From: Lutibacter flavus
Lineage (GTDB): Bacteria; Bacteroidota; Bacteroidia; Flavobacteriales; Flavobacteriaceae
DNA: 64,000 nt
Assembly (NCBI RefSeq): GCF_900188355.1
Contig: NZ_FZNX01000004.1
Coordinates: 310,001-374,000, forward strand
Reading direction: 5' to 3'
Under the pieces are notes generated by a model that was not told the DNA's origin, did no database searches, and saw only the letters and a program-made list of their open reading frames with translations. Shown piece by piece: positions 8,200 to 16,910 of the stretch. Position 1 is the first letter of the stretch. Each line of letters starts with the position of its first letter. Both the position numbers and the translations under genes were made by a program.

Positions 8200-8241
8200 A
8201 AAGATTCCAAATATTCTGATATCAGAATATTTGGAATCTTT
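8200..8241. terminator. Perfect 42-bp palindrome, terminator-like
   Basis: Two 21-bp arms (8200-8220 and 8221-8241) are exact reverse complements with no spacer; the centre reads TCTGATATCAGA. In RNA this folds into a long stem with a minimal loop, followed by TATTATTTTA, so a rho-independent terminator is plausible. A perfect stem of this length is longer than needed, and a protein-binding or mobile-element end is an alternative. Confidence 0.5.
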
Positions 8242-8264
8242 ATTATTTTAGTCTTTGATGTTGG

Positions 8265-8385
8265 TTTAACTTAATGATTAAATTGAAATACATATCGGAT
8301 TATTTTCTGGTTTTTCTTCAATTAAATCTTAAAAAATAATTTTATAAAAAAATAAAAATTCAAGTAGTATTAGAAAACATGACCC
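8265..8385 (+). pseudogene. Degenerate duplicate of the EEP gene 3' end
   Basis: Bases 8280-8350 align with 6468-6538 at about 89 percent identity by eye, and similarity continues past the stop codon into the non-coding flank (both copies contain GTATTAGAAAACAT). Translated, the copy reads KLKYISDYFLVFLQLNLKK and then a stop, against KLKYPSDHFPVFVQLKLKE in the intact gene: 13 of 19 identical, with the catalytic SDH changed to SDY. A stop at 8256-8258 cuts the frame upstream. It is a relic of a duplication. Confidence 0.8.
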
Positions 8386-8523
8386 GTTGTTAAATTAGGT
8401 GTATTTACAGTTATGATTATTTTTTCGAGTCTTATATGTACTATTAAAATAGCATTATCCAATTTTTAAATTAAATTGTTTATGTTTGAAAAAAAAATTA
8501 GATAAAACTTAATTACAGGTTTA

Positions 8524-11175
8524 ATGTTTAAGGAAAAATCTTTTTTAAAATCTTTAAGTATTTTTATAGTTGGTATAATTATATCAGTTATAGTAACTTA
8601 CTATGTTAAAAAAGAAAATGACAAAAGTACTAAGCAGGAATTAGAAATAAGTTCAAATGATATAAAGGCTAAAATTCAAAATAGGCTGAATGTCTATATT
8701 CAATTTTCAAGAACAAGTTCGTCATATATTATGTCTTCAGATACCATTACAAGGAATGACTGGAGAAACTTTGTTGAAAAAAGTAAGGTTGCAGAACATT
8801 TAAATGGATTTCAAGGGGTTGCATTTATAGAAAGTGTTCCCGATTTTAAATTAGAAAAGCATATTGCCCGTTTTAGTCAAGAATTAGGTAAAAATTATGC
8901 TATTTTTCCAAATAGAATTCATAAAACATATACACCTATAGTTTATATTGAACCATTAATAGATAGAAATCTTAAAGCGCTAGGTTTCAATGTTTCTTCT
9001 AACCCTTTAATGAAATTTGCAATTGAAAAAGCAAGAGATTCAAATCAGGTTATTTTAACTGATAAAGTAACTCTTATTCAGGAAGGCTCGAGTGAACCTC
9101 AACCAGGAATTGTTATTTATTCTCCTATTTATAAGAAAAACCTACCTATTAATACTGTCAAAAACAGAAGAGATGCAATTGCAGGTTGGGCGGCTATTTC
9201 ATTTAGGATGAATGATTTTATGGAAGGTGTAATTGGAAATCTTGATGTTAATAAGCCACATAAAATTGATCTTAAAATATATGACAGGGATAGTATTTCA
9301 AATGAATTTTTATTATTTGACAGTTCCAAAATTAATGAAGAGAGTAGAAGTAAATCAATAACAAGTACCCTTCTATTGCCTGTTGAATTAAATGATAAGA
9401 ATTGGACATTACAATTTTCACAACCTAAAAACTCTTTTTTTACATCAGTAAATTTTATTGTTCTTTTAAGTGGAATTGCCTTTAGTTTTTTATTAAGCTT
9501 TCTAATATTCTCATTGCTAAGTACTATTTCACTTGCCGAAAGAATGGCTAATAATTTAACAATAAACATATCAGATAAAAATAAGGAATTAGTAAGTACA
9601 AACAACTTATTAAAAGAAAGCTACTCTGAACTAAAGATTGCTAAAGAAAAATCAGAAGAAAGTGAAGAAAAGCTAAAATTAATAGCTAATAACCTGGTAA
9701 ATGGTATGTTATATCAAGTAATTATGCTTAATGATACAAAAAGAAAATTTAATTATGTAAGTGATGCCGTTTCACAATTATACGGCTGTGAGGCATTTGA
9801 AGTTTTAGAAAACGCCAATTTAATTTATGACAAAATACACAAAGATGATATAAATGAATTAACGAGAAAGGAAAAAGAGTCGCTAGATAAAATGTCTGTT
9901 TTTAAAACTGAAGCTCGGGTAATTAATCCAAATGGGAGTATTAGATGGTCATATTTTGTATCCAAACCGAGAAATATTAATGGTTTGGTTTGTTGGGATG
10001 GAATTGAAGTTGATATAACTGAACAAAAAAAGGTTGAAAAGGAATTACAACTTGCCAAAGAAAAAGCTGAAGAAAGTAACTATTTAAAAACTGAATTTCT
10101 AAACAACATGTCACATGAAATTAGAACTCCGTTGAATGGAATTTTGGGTTTTTCAAATTTATTAAATAAGCCTAATTTATCAGATGAGAAAAGGAAGAAT
10201 TATGTTAAAATAATTCAAAGCAGTGGACAACAATTACTTCAAATTATTAATGATATTTTAGACATATCAATTCTTGGAACTAAACAAATTAAAGTTATAG
10301 AAAATGAAATTTGTCTAAATGATTTAATGATGGAGCTATTTTCAATTTTTGATATTAAAGCTAAGGAAAATAGAACACCCTTATATCTTAAAAATGAGTT
10401 GTCTGACAGAAGAAGTACAATCTTAACCGATAAAACAAAACTTAATAAGGTAATAAGTAATCTCTTAGAAAATTCATTGAAGTTTACAAATGAAGGAAAT
10501 ATAGAGTTGGGCTATCATTTAATAAATAACCAACTAGAGATTTATGTAAAAGATACTGGAATCGGAATTGAAAAAGAAAAACATGAGTCAATTTTTGAAC
10601 GTTTTTCTCAAGCTGAAAAAGACTTATCTAAAAAAACTGGAGGACTTGGATTAGGGCTGTCAATTGTAAAAGAAAATATAGAATTATTGGGTGGTAATAT
10701 AAGGCTTGAATCTGAAAAAGGAGCAGGCGCTACTTTTTTAGTCACAATCCCTTATAAACCTGTATTTATAGATGATGAATCAGATAAAAAGAAAAGTAAT
10801 ATTAAAAATACAATTTTAGTTGTTGAAGATGAAGAAGTTAATTTTCTATATGTAGAAGCATTACTTAATGAATTAGTGAATTTAAATATTAATATACTTC
10901 ACGCTAAGAACGGATTGGAAGCTATTGAATTTTGTAAAATTAATGATAAAATTGATTTGGTATTAATGGATTTGAAAATGCCAATACTGAATGGATATGA
11001 ATCAACAGCTCAAATAAAAGAGTTTCGCCATAATCTGCCAATAATTGCACTTACTTCATACACAGCAACAGAAGAAAGGGAGAAAGCAATTTCTGTGGGT
11101 TGTGATGATTTTTTATCGAAGCCAATAAATGTTAAAATTTTTAGTAATTTAATTGAAAAATATTTAGTACAATAA
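8524..11175 (+). CDS. Hybrid sensor histidine kinase with CHASE and PAS domains
   Basis: The 883-residue protein has a membrane segment at about 9-28 and a periplasmic CHASE domain at about 40-250 (GFQGVAFIESVP, NRIHKTYTPIVYIEP, GWAAISFR). A second membrane segment lies at about 300-330, followed by a short coiled coil. A PAS/PAC module spans about 385-505. The histidine kinase core follows: phosphoacceptor His531 in NNMSHEIRTPLNG, an ATPase domain with the N box (NLLENSLKFT), DTGIGI and GGLGLGLSI. A C-terminal receiver domain has acceptor Asp816 in LVLMDLKMP and Lys in FLSKPIN. CHASE domains bind small extracellular ligands. No DNA-binding output is present, so it probably signals through a separate phosphotransfer protein or regulator not seen here. 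It is convergent with araR, so a link to arabinan sensing is possible but unsupported. Confidence 0.9.
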   Translation: MFKEKSFLKSLSIFIVGIIISVIVTYYVKKENDKSTKQELEISSNDIKAKIQNRLNVYIQFSRTSSSYIMSSDTITRNDWRNFVEKSKVAEHLNGFQGVAFIESVPDFKLEKHIARFSQELGKNYAIFPNRIHKTYTPIVYIEPLIDRNLKALGFNVSSNPLMKFAIEKARDSNQVILTDKVTLIQEGSSEPQPGIVIYSPIYKKNLPINTVKNRRDAIAGWAAISFRMNDFMEGVIGNLDVNKPHKIDLKIYDRDSISNEFLLFDSSKINEESRSKSITSTLLLPVELNDKNWTLQFSQPKNSFFTSVNFIVLLSGIAFSFLLSFLIFSLLSTISLAERMANNLTINISDKNKELVSTNNLLKESYSELKIAKEKSEESEEKLKLIANNLVNGMLYQVIMLNDTKRKFNYVSDAVSQLYGCEAFEVLENANLIYDKIHKDDINELTRKEKESLDKMSVFKTEARVINPNGSIRWSYFVSKPRNINGLVCWDGIEVDITEQKKVEKELQLAKEKAEESNYLKTEFLNNMSHEIRTPLNGILGFSNLLNKPNLSDEKRKNYVKIIQSSGQQLLQIINDILDISILGTKQIKVIENEICLNDLMMELFSIFDIKAKENRTPLYLKNELSDRRSTILTDKTKLNKVISNLLENSLKFTNEGNIELGYHLINNQLEIYVKDTGIGIEKEKHESIFERFSQAEKDLSKKTGGLGLGLSIVKENIELLGGNIRLESEKGAGATFLVTIPYKPVFIDDESDKKKSNIKNTILVVEDEEVNFLYVEALLNELVNLNINILHAKNGLEAIEFCKINDKIDLVLMDLKMPILNGYESTAQIKEFRHNLPIIALTSYTATEEREKAISVGCDDFLSKPINVKIFSNLIEKYLVQ

Positions 11176-11241
11176 ATTAAGTTTTCCCAAACTGGATTTA
11201 GGTTCTTTCTAAAACTGATTTAAAATAAATTCAGCAAAGTA

Positions 11242-11276
11242 AAAAATCTAATTAGACTTCTAATAATTAGAAAAAT
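11242..11276. terminator. Possible bidirectional terminator between kinase and araR
   Basis: CTAATTA (11248-11254) and TAATTAG (11264-11270) form a 7-bp stem with a 9-base loop, flanked by an A run on the left and A-rich sequence on the right, in the 113-bp gap between convergent genes. The stem is AT-only, so the call is weak. Confidence 0.35.
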
Positions 11277-11288
11277 AATTTCGAAATA

Positions 11289-11978
11289 TTACAATTTAAT
11301 ATAAAAGTCGCTCATAAGTTTGTCATCGTATTTTTCTTGATCAAACTTATATAAAAATGATCCTTTTGTAGAGGAAGTCATATCTTTTTCATCCAATTTT
11401 ATTAAAATATCCAAAGAATTTATTTTATTGATAAAATTTCTTTTATCTATTTTTTTATTTAAAATAGCTTCATATAATTTTTGAAGTTGAAGCATTGTAA
11501 ATTTTTCTGGTAATAGCTCAAAACCTATTGGTTTTATTCTGGCCTTTCTTTGCAGCCTTCTAATGGCCTTCTCTAACATTTCGTTATGATCAAAAATTAA
11601 TTTTGGAGCCTTAGATAGACTAAACCATTTTGCATTAAAATGTTCACTTAATTCTTCATTATGATTTTCAATATTAATTAATGCATAATAAGAAACGGAA
11701 ATAGTTCTTTCTACAGGGTCACGATCAACTTCACTATAAGCATAAAATTGTTCCATATAAATATTATGAACCCCAGTAAGTCTATGAAGAATTCTAGTTG
11801 CTGCATTGTCTAAAGTTTCATTCTTTTTTAAAAATCCACCAATTAATGACCATTTTCCTTTTTCTGGTTCAAAATCTCTTTTAATTAAAAGAATTTTTAA
11901 ATCTTCATTATCAAAACCAAAAATTATACAATCTACCGCAAGTAAGACCTTATCTTCAGCACTGTAATTCTTTAACAT
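11289..11978 (-). CDS. araR: AraR-type Nudix-related transcriptional repressor of arabinose genes
   Basis: This is a NrtR/AraR-family regulator: a Nudix-fold effector domain (residues 1 to about 145) followed by a winged-helix DNA-binding domain (about 150-225, KPIGFELLPEKFTMLQLQKL). The Nudix box is degenerate: GGFLKKNETLDNAATRILHR lacks the REUxEE glutamates, so hydrolase activity is not expected. The known Bacteroides thetaiotaomicron AraR has the same architecture and uses the Nudix domain to sense L-arabinose. I chose ATG at 11978 (MLKNYSAED) over the TTG two codons upstream. It diverges from the arabinan susC with two proposed operators between them, implying autoregulation and control of the locus. 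Function is by family and context. Confidence 0.85.
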   Translation of the reverse strand: MLKNYSAEDKVLLAVDCIIFGFDNEDLKILLIKRDFEPEKGKWSLIGGFLKKNETLDNAATRILHRLTGVHNIYMEQFYAYSEVDRDPVERTISVSYYALINIENHNEELSEHFNAKWFSLSKAPKLIFDHNEMLEKAIRRLQRKARIKPIGFELLPEKFTMLQLQKLYEAILNKKIDKRNFINKINSLDILIKLDEKDMTSSTKGSFLYKFDQEKYDDKLMSDFYIKL

Positions 11979-12071
11979 GTACAAATATTTTGGGCTAAGA
12001 TATAAAGTTACATAAAATATTCATAATAAAAAGAGAGTTGTTTTTATTAAGTTTTGACAAGAAACAGACTT

Positions 12072-12094
12072 ACAAGTGTAGATAAAACATTTAT
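12072..12094. promoter_or_regulatory. Proposed AraR operator 1 in the araR-susC gap
   Basis: ACAAGTGT (12072-12079), 7-bp spacer, ACATTTAT (12087-12094). The arms match as an inverted repeat at 6 of 8 positions, and the layout is the same as the perfect site before araB. It lies 94 bp upstream of the araR start and 86 bp upstream of susC. Confidence 0.65.
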
Positions 12095-12134
12095 ATAAAA
12101 AAATTAGGTTATGTTATTTTTTTTTCATTATTTT

Positions 12135-12157
12135 ACAAATGTAATTATTACACTTAT
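12135..12157. promoter_or_regulatory. Proposed AraR operator 2 in the araR-susC gap
   Basis: ACAAATGT (12135-12142), 7-bp spacer, ACACTTAT (12150-12157), 6 of 8 positions symmetric. Its centre is 63 bp, about six helical turns, from operator 1, so the two sites face the same side of the DNA and could be bridged by a repressor oligomer. Confidence 0.65.
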
Positions 12158-12179
12158 AATTTAATTTAAACCAAATAGT

Positions 12180-15100
12180 ATGATAGCAATCAAACAATTA
12201 TTTTTTAATTACAAGTTATATTGGCCTAAAAAAGAGTGGCTTATGGCAATTGTAATTATGTTTATGTACACAAATAATCTATTGGCACAGCAAAGCAAGG
12301 TAATAGAGGGAGTTGTTACATCTGTAAGTGAGGGAGCTCCGTTACCAGGTGTTAATGTATTAGTAAAAGGAACATCAAATGGAGTTGTTACCGATTTTAA
12401 TGGAAAATATTCAATTAATGCATCCTCAAACGATGTACTTGTGTTTTCTTATATCGGTTTTGCAAATAAAGAGGTTAATGTAGGGAATCAAATCGTAGTG
12501 AATGTTTCTTTACAAGATGATACTACTTCATTAGATGAGGTCGTGGTTGTTGGTTATGGTACTCAAAGAAAATCAGATTTAACAGGTGCGGTAAGCGTTG
12601 TAAATGTGGATGAGGCTAAAAAAACGGTTTCATATGATGTTGGTAAAATGTTGCAAGGACAAGTTGCTGGGGTAACTGTTCAATCTTCAGGAGAGCCAGG
12701 TGGTTTTGTTAATATTAAAATTAGAGGAATTACTTCATTTAATAATAACAATCCATTATTTGTTATTGATGGGATGATTGTAGATTCTCCTTATGATTTT
12801 GCTCCGGGAGAAATTGAATCTATGCAAGTTTTAAAAGATGCATCATCGGCAGCTATTTACGGTGTAAGAGGTGCAAATGGTGTAATTATTATTACCACTA
12901 AAAAAGGAAAAACAGGAAAAATTGATTTGAGATATAAATCAGTTGTTGGTTTTCAAAATGTACCAAATAATTTATCTTTAACAGATAGGGTTGGATATCA
13001 AACTATTACAAGTGCTGCTGAGATAAATGCAGGCTTGTCTGTAGTGCCTGGAAATGACCCTTCAAGTCCATTGTATATTAACAACGTTGATACAGATTGG
13101 CAAGATGAAGCTTATAAAACAGGAATTATTCAAAATCACTCCTTAACTTTTGCAGGGGGAGCTGAAAGTTTAAATTATAGTATGAATATCGATTATTTTG
13201 ATAATTCGAGTTATTTTGAAACACCTCAAAATTACGATCGTTTATCTACTACATTAAATTTAAATGGTGAAAAAGGTAAATTTAGATATGGGGCAAAAAT
13301 TGGATACACAAAATCTGATAAAGAAAATTTTAATGAATACCTGCCAGGTACTTCATCAGTAATTCAATTGCTTCAGGCAATACCAACTATGCCAGTATAT
13401 GATGAAAATAGACTAGGTGGATATGGTGGAGCAGATAACTTAACTCAAAGAGCTATTACTTTAAATGTTATTGGTTTTAATAACTTAATTGATAATAGTA
13501 ATCAAAGAAATAGATTTATTGGAAATGTTTGGGGGGAATATGAAATTATAGAAGGCCTTAAATATACTTTAAGAGCAAGTGCCGATCAATTAGACTGGCA
13601 AACAAAATTTTTTAACCCACCAAGTGATTTAGGTTGGTATTATTTAACAACCAATGAAGAATCAGCTTTAGATTTAACAAGTGGAAATGAAACAAGAACA
13701 ATTGTTGATAATTTATTAAGCTATTCAAAAGAAATTGAAAAACATAAATTTGATGTTTTATTAGGTTGGGTTCAAGAAAGATTTGATCATTATAATCATA
13801 TTTCAAGAGGTGTTGGATTTGAGCCAGGAGAAATTAGCCATATAGAATATGCTGATGATATTTCGGCAAGAGAATATGAAAGTACCATTACTTCTCTTTC
13901 TTATATTTCTAGATTAAATTATTCTTATGATGACAGATATTTATTAACAGCTAATTTTAGACGTGATAGATCTTCTTTATTTCCATCTAAAAACAATACA
14001 GGGGATTATTTCTCGGTATCAGGTGCTTGGAAAGTACATAATGAAACTTCTATAAATCTTCCTGAGGTTATTAACACTATGAAAGTTAGAGGAGGTTATG
14101 GGCAGTTAGGGAATAATACAATTGCAAATTACGGTTATACAGGTACAGTAAATGGTTTTGCCAGTTATGCATTTGGTAACAATTTAGCTCCAGGAACTAC
14201 TGCTGTATCTTTAAAAGACCCTAATATTAAATGGGAAGATACTGAAACAATAAATGCTGCTATTGAGTTAGGAATGTTGGATAATAAGTTAAATGTAACT
14301 GTTGAATATTTCGAAAAAAAATCGACAAATCTTTTAGCTGATGTACCGCTACCATTTTCTACAGGTTCTTTTCCAGCAAGTATAACTACAAATGCCGCTG
14401 CAGTTAAAAATAATGGTTTCGAATTTGTTGTTGGTTATAATAATTCAGACAATGAATTTAAATACAATATTTCTGCTAATTTAGGTACTCTTAAAAACGA
14501 AGTATTAAAAATTGGCTTAGATGGTAACCCAATAAATGGTACTGGTTCAAGAACTGAAGTAGGTAGATCTATTGGAGAGTTGTATGTATATGAAGTTGAA
14601 GGAATTTTTCAAGATCAAGCAGAAATTGATGCACATGCATTTCAATCTTCAGCTGCTCCTGGAGACATTAAATACAAAGATTTAAATGATGATGGTTTAA
14701 TTACAGATGATGACAGAAGTTTCCAGGGAGTTTCAATTCCTAAATATAGTTTTGGGCTAAACTTTAGTAGTTCTTATAAAGATTTTGATTTTTCTTGTTT
14801 CTTCCAGGGAAGCGGAGGAAATAAAGTAATAAATGGAACATATCATGATTTAATGTTAGGAGATTATGTAAACCACCATACAGATATGTTAGATTTTTGG
14901 ACACCTCAAAATACGGATACAAATATTCCAAGACCAATAATTGGAGATCCTAATGGAAACAACAGACTTTCAAATCGTTTTATTGAAAACGGTGATTATA
15001 TCAAACTTCAAACACTTGAATTAGGATATACTGTTCCATTAAAAGATACTAAAATAGTACAAAGAGCAAGAGTTTATGTTTCTGGTCAAAATGTACTAAC

Positions 15101-15224
15101 AATTAGTAATTATAAAGGTTATGATCCAGATTTTAATAATGGCGGGTTATTTTCAAGAGGTTTTGATTTCGGTTCTTTCCCAAATCCAAGAGGTTTTATG
15201 TTTGGAGTAGAAGTTGACTTTTAA
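12180..15224 (+). CDS. SusC-like TonB-dependent receptor, arabinan locus
   Basis: The 1014-residue outer-membrane transporter has an export signal ending NLLAQQ near residue 38. A carboxypeptidase-regulatory-like domain follows (GVVTSVSEGAPLPGVNVLVK). Then come the TonB-box region DEVVVVGYG, a plug domain (about 125-240; ITSFNNNNPLFVIDGM, GVIIITTKKG) and a 22-strand barrel ending in the typical terminal aromatic (GVEVDF). It pairs with the SusD 33 bp downstream to import oligosaccharides. Everything cotranscribed with it is an arabinosidase, and the promoter region carries AraR-type repeats, so arabinan fragments are the inferred cargo. No clear TAnnTTTG element was found before it. Confidence 0.92.
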   Translation: MIAIKQLFFNYKLYWPKKEWLMAIVIMFMYTNNLLAQQSKVIEGVVTSVSEGAPLPGVNVLVKGTSNGVVTDFNGKYSINASSNDVLVFSYIGFANKEVNVGNQIVVNVSLQDDTTSLDEVVVVGYGTQRKSDLTGAVSVVNVDEAKKTVSYDVGKMLQGQVAGVTVQSSGEPGGFVNIKIRGITSFNNNNPLFVIDGMIVDSPYDFAPGEIESMQVLKDASSAAIYGVRGANGVIIITTKKGKTGKIDLRYKSVVGFQNVPNNLSLTDRVGYQTITSAAEINAGLSVVPGNDPSSPLYINNVDTDWQDEAYKTGIIQNHSLTFAGGAESLNYSMNIDYFDNSSYFETPQNYDRLSTTLNLNGEKGKFRYGAKIGYTKSDKENFNEYLPGTSSVIQLLQAIPTMPVYDENRLGGYGGADNLTQRAITLNVIGFNNLIDNSNQRNRFIGNVWGEYEIIEGLKYTLRASADQLDWQTKFFNPPSDLGWYYLTTNEESALDLTSGNETRTIVDNLLSYSKEIEKHKFDVLLGWVQERFDHYNHISRGVGFEPGEISHIEYADDISAREYESTITSLSYISRLNYSYDDRYLLTANFRRDRSSLFPSKNNTGDYFSVSGAWKVHNETSINLPEVINTMKVRGGYGQLGNNTIANYGYTGTVNGFASYAFGNNLAPGTTAVSLKDPNIKWEDTETINAAIELGMLDNKLNVTVEYFEKKSTNLLADVPLPFSTGSFPASITTNAAAVKNNGFEFVVGYNNSDNEFKYNISANLGTLKNEVLKIGLDGNPINGTGSRTEVGRSIGELYVYEVEGIFQDQAEIDAHAFQSSAAPGDIKYKDLNDDGLITDDDRSFQGVSIPKYSFGLNFSSSYKDFDFSCFFQGSGGNKVINGTYHDLMLGDYVNHHTDMLDFWTPQNTDTNIPRPIIGDPNGNNRLSNRFIENGDYIKLQTLELGYTVPLKDTKIVQRARVYVSGQNVLTISNYKGYDPDFNNGGLFSRGFDFGSFPNPRGFMFGVEVDF

Positions 15225-15257
15225 TTAGACGATAAATAAATTTAAAAATATAAAAAA

Positions 15258-16820
15258 ATGAAATATAACAAATTATATTATCTACTTGTTTTTCTTTCAA
15301 TTGCGCTTGTTACTGCGAGTTGTGTTGAAGAATCAGATTTAATTCAAGTTGATCCAAATACATATACTGAAGGATCTTTTTGGAAAACAGACGATGATGC
15401 ACTTAAAGGTGTAAATGCCGCTTACGGTAGTTTACTTACCGATGGGACGTATATGAGAAGTACTCCGCTTTTATTAGATTTAAAAGGTGATGATTGTAGA
15501 AGTCAAAGCCCTTGGGGAGCAATGTTTAATGTTGGAAGATTTAATTCTAGTGTTGCAGATGCCGCTATTTATGGATGGGCGTTTGAAACTTATTATCAAG
15601 GTATTTACAGAGCAAATCAAGTTTTAGAAAATGTTCCTGAAATTGAAATGGATGAAGCATTAAAAAACAGAATTTTAGGGCAAGCTTATTTTTTAAGGGG
15701 CCTATATTTCTTTCATGCAGTAAATATGTTTAAAAGTGTTCCTTTACCTTTAAACAATAGTGAAATATACAATGAGCAAAAATCAAATGCAGATGGTTGG
15801 GCTCAGGTAATTTCAGATATGCAAATGGCTTCAGAAATGTTGCCGGCATCATATAATAGTGTTTCTGGTGCAGATGCAGGAGAAACAGGTAGAGCAACAA
15901 AAGGTGCAGCCTTAGCTTATATGGGAAAAGCATATTTATTTACAAATGATTTTGCAAATGCAAGAGATACCTTTAAAAAAATTATTGATTCAAATGTATA
16001 TTCATTAGTAGCTAATTATAGAGATAATTTCACAGATGTGAATGAAAATAATTCAGAATCTGTGTTTGAAGTTCAATTCAGCAGAGATGCTGGTGGTGTA
16101 GATTTAGGTTGGGGTGGAGCTCCTGCCTCTGGATGGGGAAAAACATCTGCTAGAGCAATTACTTATGGACCTAGAGGTTTTGGATGGACAGATGTTCAGC
16201 CAACAAGATCATTATTTGATGATTTTCATATTGAAAAAACTGTTGATGATGAAGTTGATCCTAGATTAGACGCAACAATGTTTTATAACAAGCCAGAAGG
16301 CATGATGCTATACGGACAGGATTTCGCAACTTTTTATGGAGGTAATCAAGGAGATTTAAATGATTTGTTCTGTAGAAAATACCAAAATTCTGATGGAGGA
16401 CAACCAGATGAATTTGATTGGAGATCTGGAATTAATGAACGTATCATGCGTTATGCTGATGTGCTTTTGATGTACGCTGAAAGTTTAAATGAAACAGGTG
16501 CAACTGCAACGGCATATACTTATATTCAAATGGTGAGAGATCGTGTAAATTTACCAGATTTAGCAACAACAAAACCAGGAATGTCTCAACAACAAATGAG
16601 AGATCAAATAGCTCATGAAAGGTTGTTAGAGTTTGCTTTGGAAGGTCACCGTTTTGATGATGTTAGAAGATGGGGTTGGTTGCAAAATTCATCAAAATTA
16701 GATTGGTTAAAATCTAGAGATTATGAATATGATACTTATAAAGCAGGTAGAGAATATTTTCCAATTCCACAATTAGAAATGGATAATAACCCGGGAACAA
16801 TGCAAAATGACGGTTATTAA
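15258..16820 (+). CDS. SusD/RagB-like surface glycan-binding lipoprotein
   Basis: The 520-residue protein has a lipoprotein signal (LVTASCVEE, Cys near residue 21). The SusD fold shows TPR-like helices (NRILGQAYFLRGLYFFHAVNMF) and the C-terminal RagB region with DVLLMYAESLNETG, RDQIAHERLLEFALEGHRFDD and FPIPQLEMDNNPG. SusD proteins cap the SusC barrel and capture oligosaccharides at the cell surface. The stop is followed 44 bp later by a hairpin that may separate susCD mRNA from the enzyme genes. Cargo specificity is inferred from the neighbours. Confidence 0.92.
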   Translation: MKYNKLYYLLVFLSIALVTASCVEESDLIQVDPNTYTEGSFWKTDDDALKGVNAAYGSLLTDGTYMRSTPLLLDLKGDDCRSQSPWGAMFNVGRFNSSVADAAIYGWAFETYYQGIYRANQVLENVPEIEMDEALKNRILGQAYFLRGLYFFHAVNMFKSVPLPLNNSEIYNEQKSNADGWAQVISDMQMASEMLPASYNSVSGADAGETGRATKGAALAYMGKAYLFTNDFANARDTFKKIIDSNVYSLVANYRDNFTDVNENNSESVFEVQFSRDAGGVDLGWGGAPASGWGKTSARAITYGPRGFGWTDVQPTRSLFDDFHIEKTVDDEVDPRLDATMFYNKPEGMMLYGQDFATFYGGNQGDLNDLFCRKYQNSDGGQPDEFDWRSGINERIMRYADVLLMYAESLNETGATATAYTYIQMVRDRVNLPDLATTKPGMSQQQMRDQIAHERLLEFALEGHRFDDVRRWGWLQNSSKLDWLKSRDYEYDTYKAGREYFPIPQLEMDNNPGTMQNDGY

Positions 16821-16864
16821 TAATAAAATTTAATTTGAATTTGTTAGATTGAGTTAATTTTTTA

Positions 16865-16890
16865 TATGGCAAGTTTTATAACTTGCCATA
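16865..16890 (+). terminator. Hairpin between susD and the first GH51 gene
   Basis: Two exact 11-bp arms, TATGGCAAGTT (16865-16875) and AACTTGCCATA (16880-16890), enclose a TTAT loop. There is no following U-run, so an mRNA-stabilising or partial attenuation element is more likely than a full terminator. It would let susCD be expressed more strongly than the enzyme genes. Confidence 0.55.
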
Positions 16891-16910
16891 TAATTTTAAA
16901 AGCAAATAGT

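Larger units (their letters stand above)
7848..8523. other. Gene-poor interval with palindrome and EEP gene remnant
   Basis: This 676-bp gap holds two copies of GCCCCACAAC (7858-7867, 7889-7898), a doubtful 59-codon reading frame, a perfect 42-bp palindrome (8200-8241) and a degenerate copy of the EEP gene 3' end (8265-8385). The last 130 bp before the kinase gene are AT-rich and presumably contain its promoter, but no clear TAnnTTTG element was seen. Confidence 0.6.

Noticed and set aside
9129-9605. 158-codon reading frame antisense to the kinase gene
   Set aside because: It is a shadow of the CHASE domain coding frame, with no motif or start context.
16866-16910. Upstream ATG for the first GH51 gene
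   Set aside because: It lies inside a hairpin stem and adds 15 residues in front of a good signal peptide; ATG 16911 is a better start.
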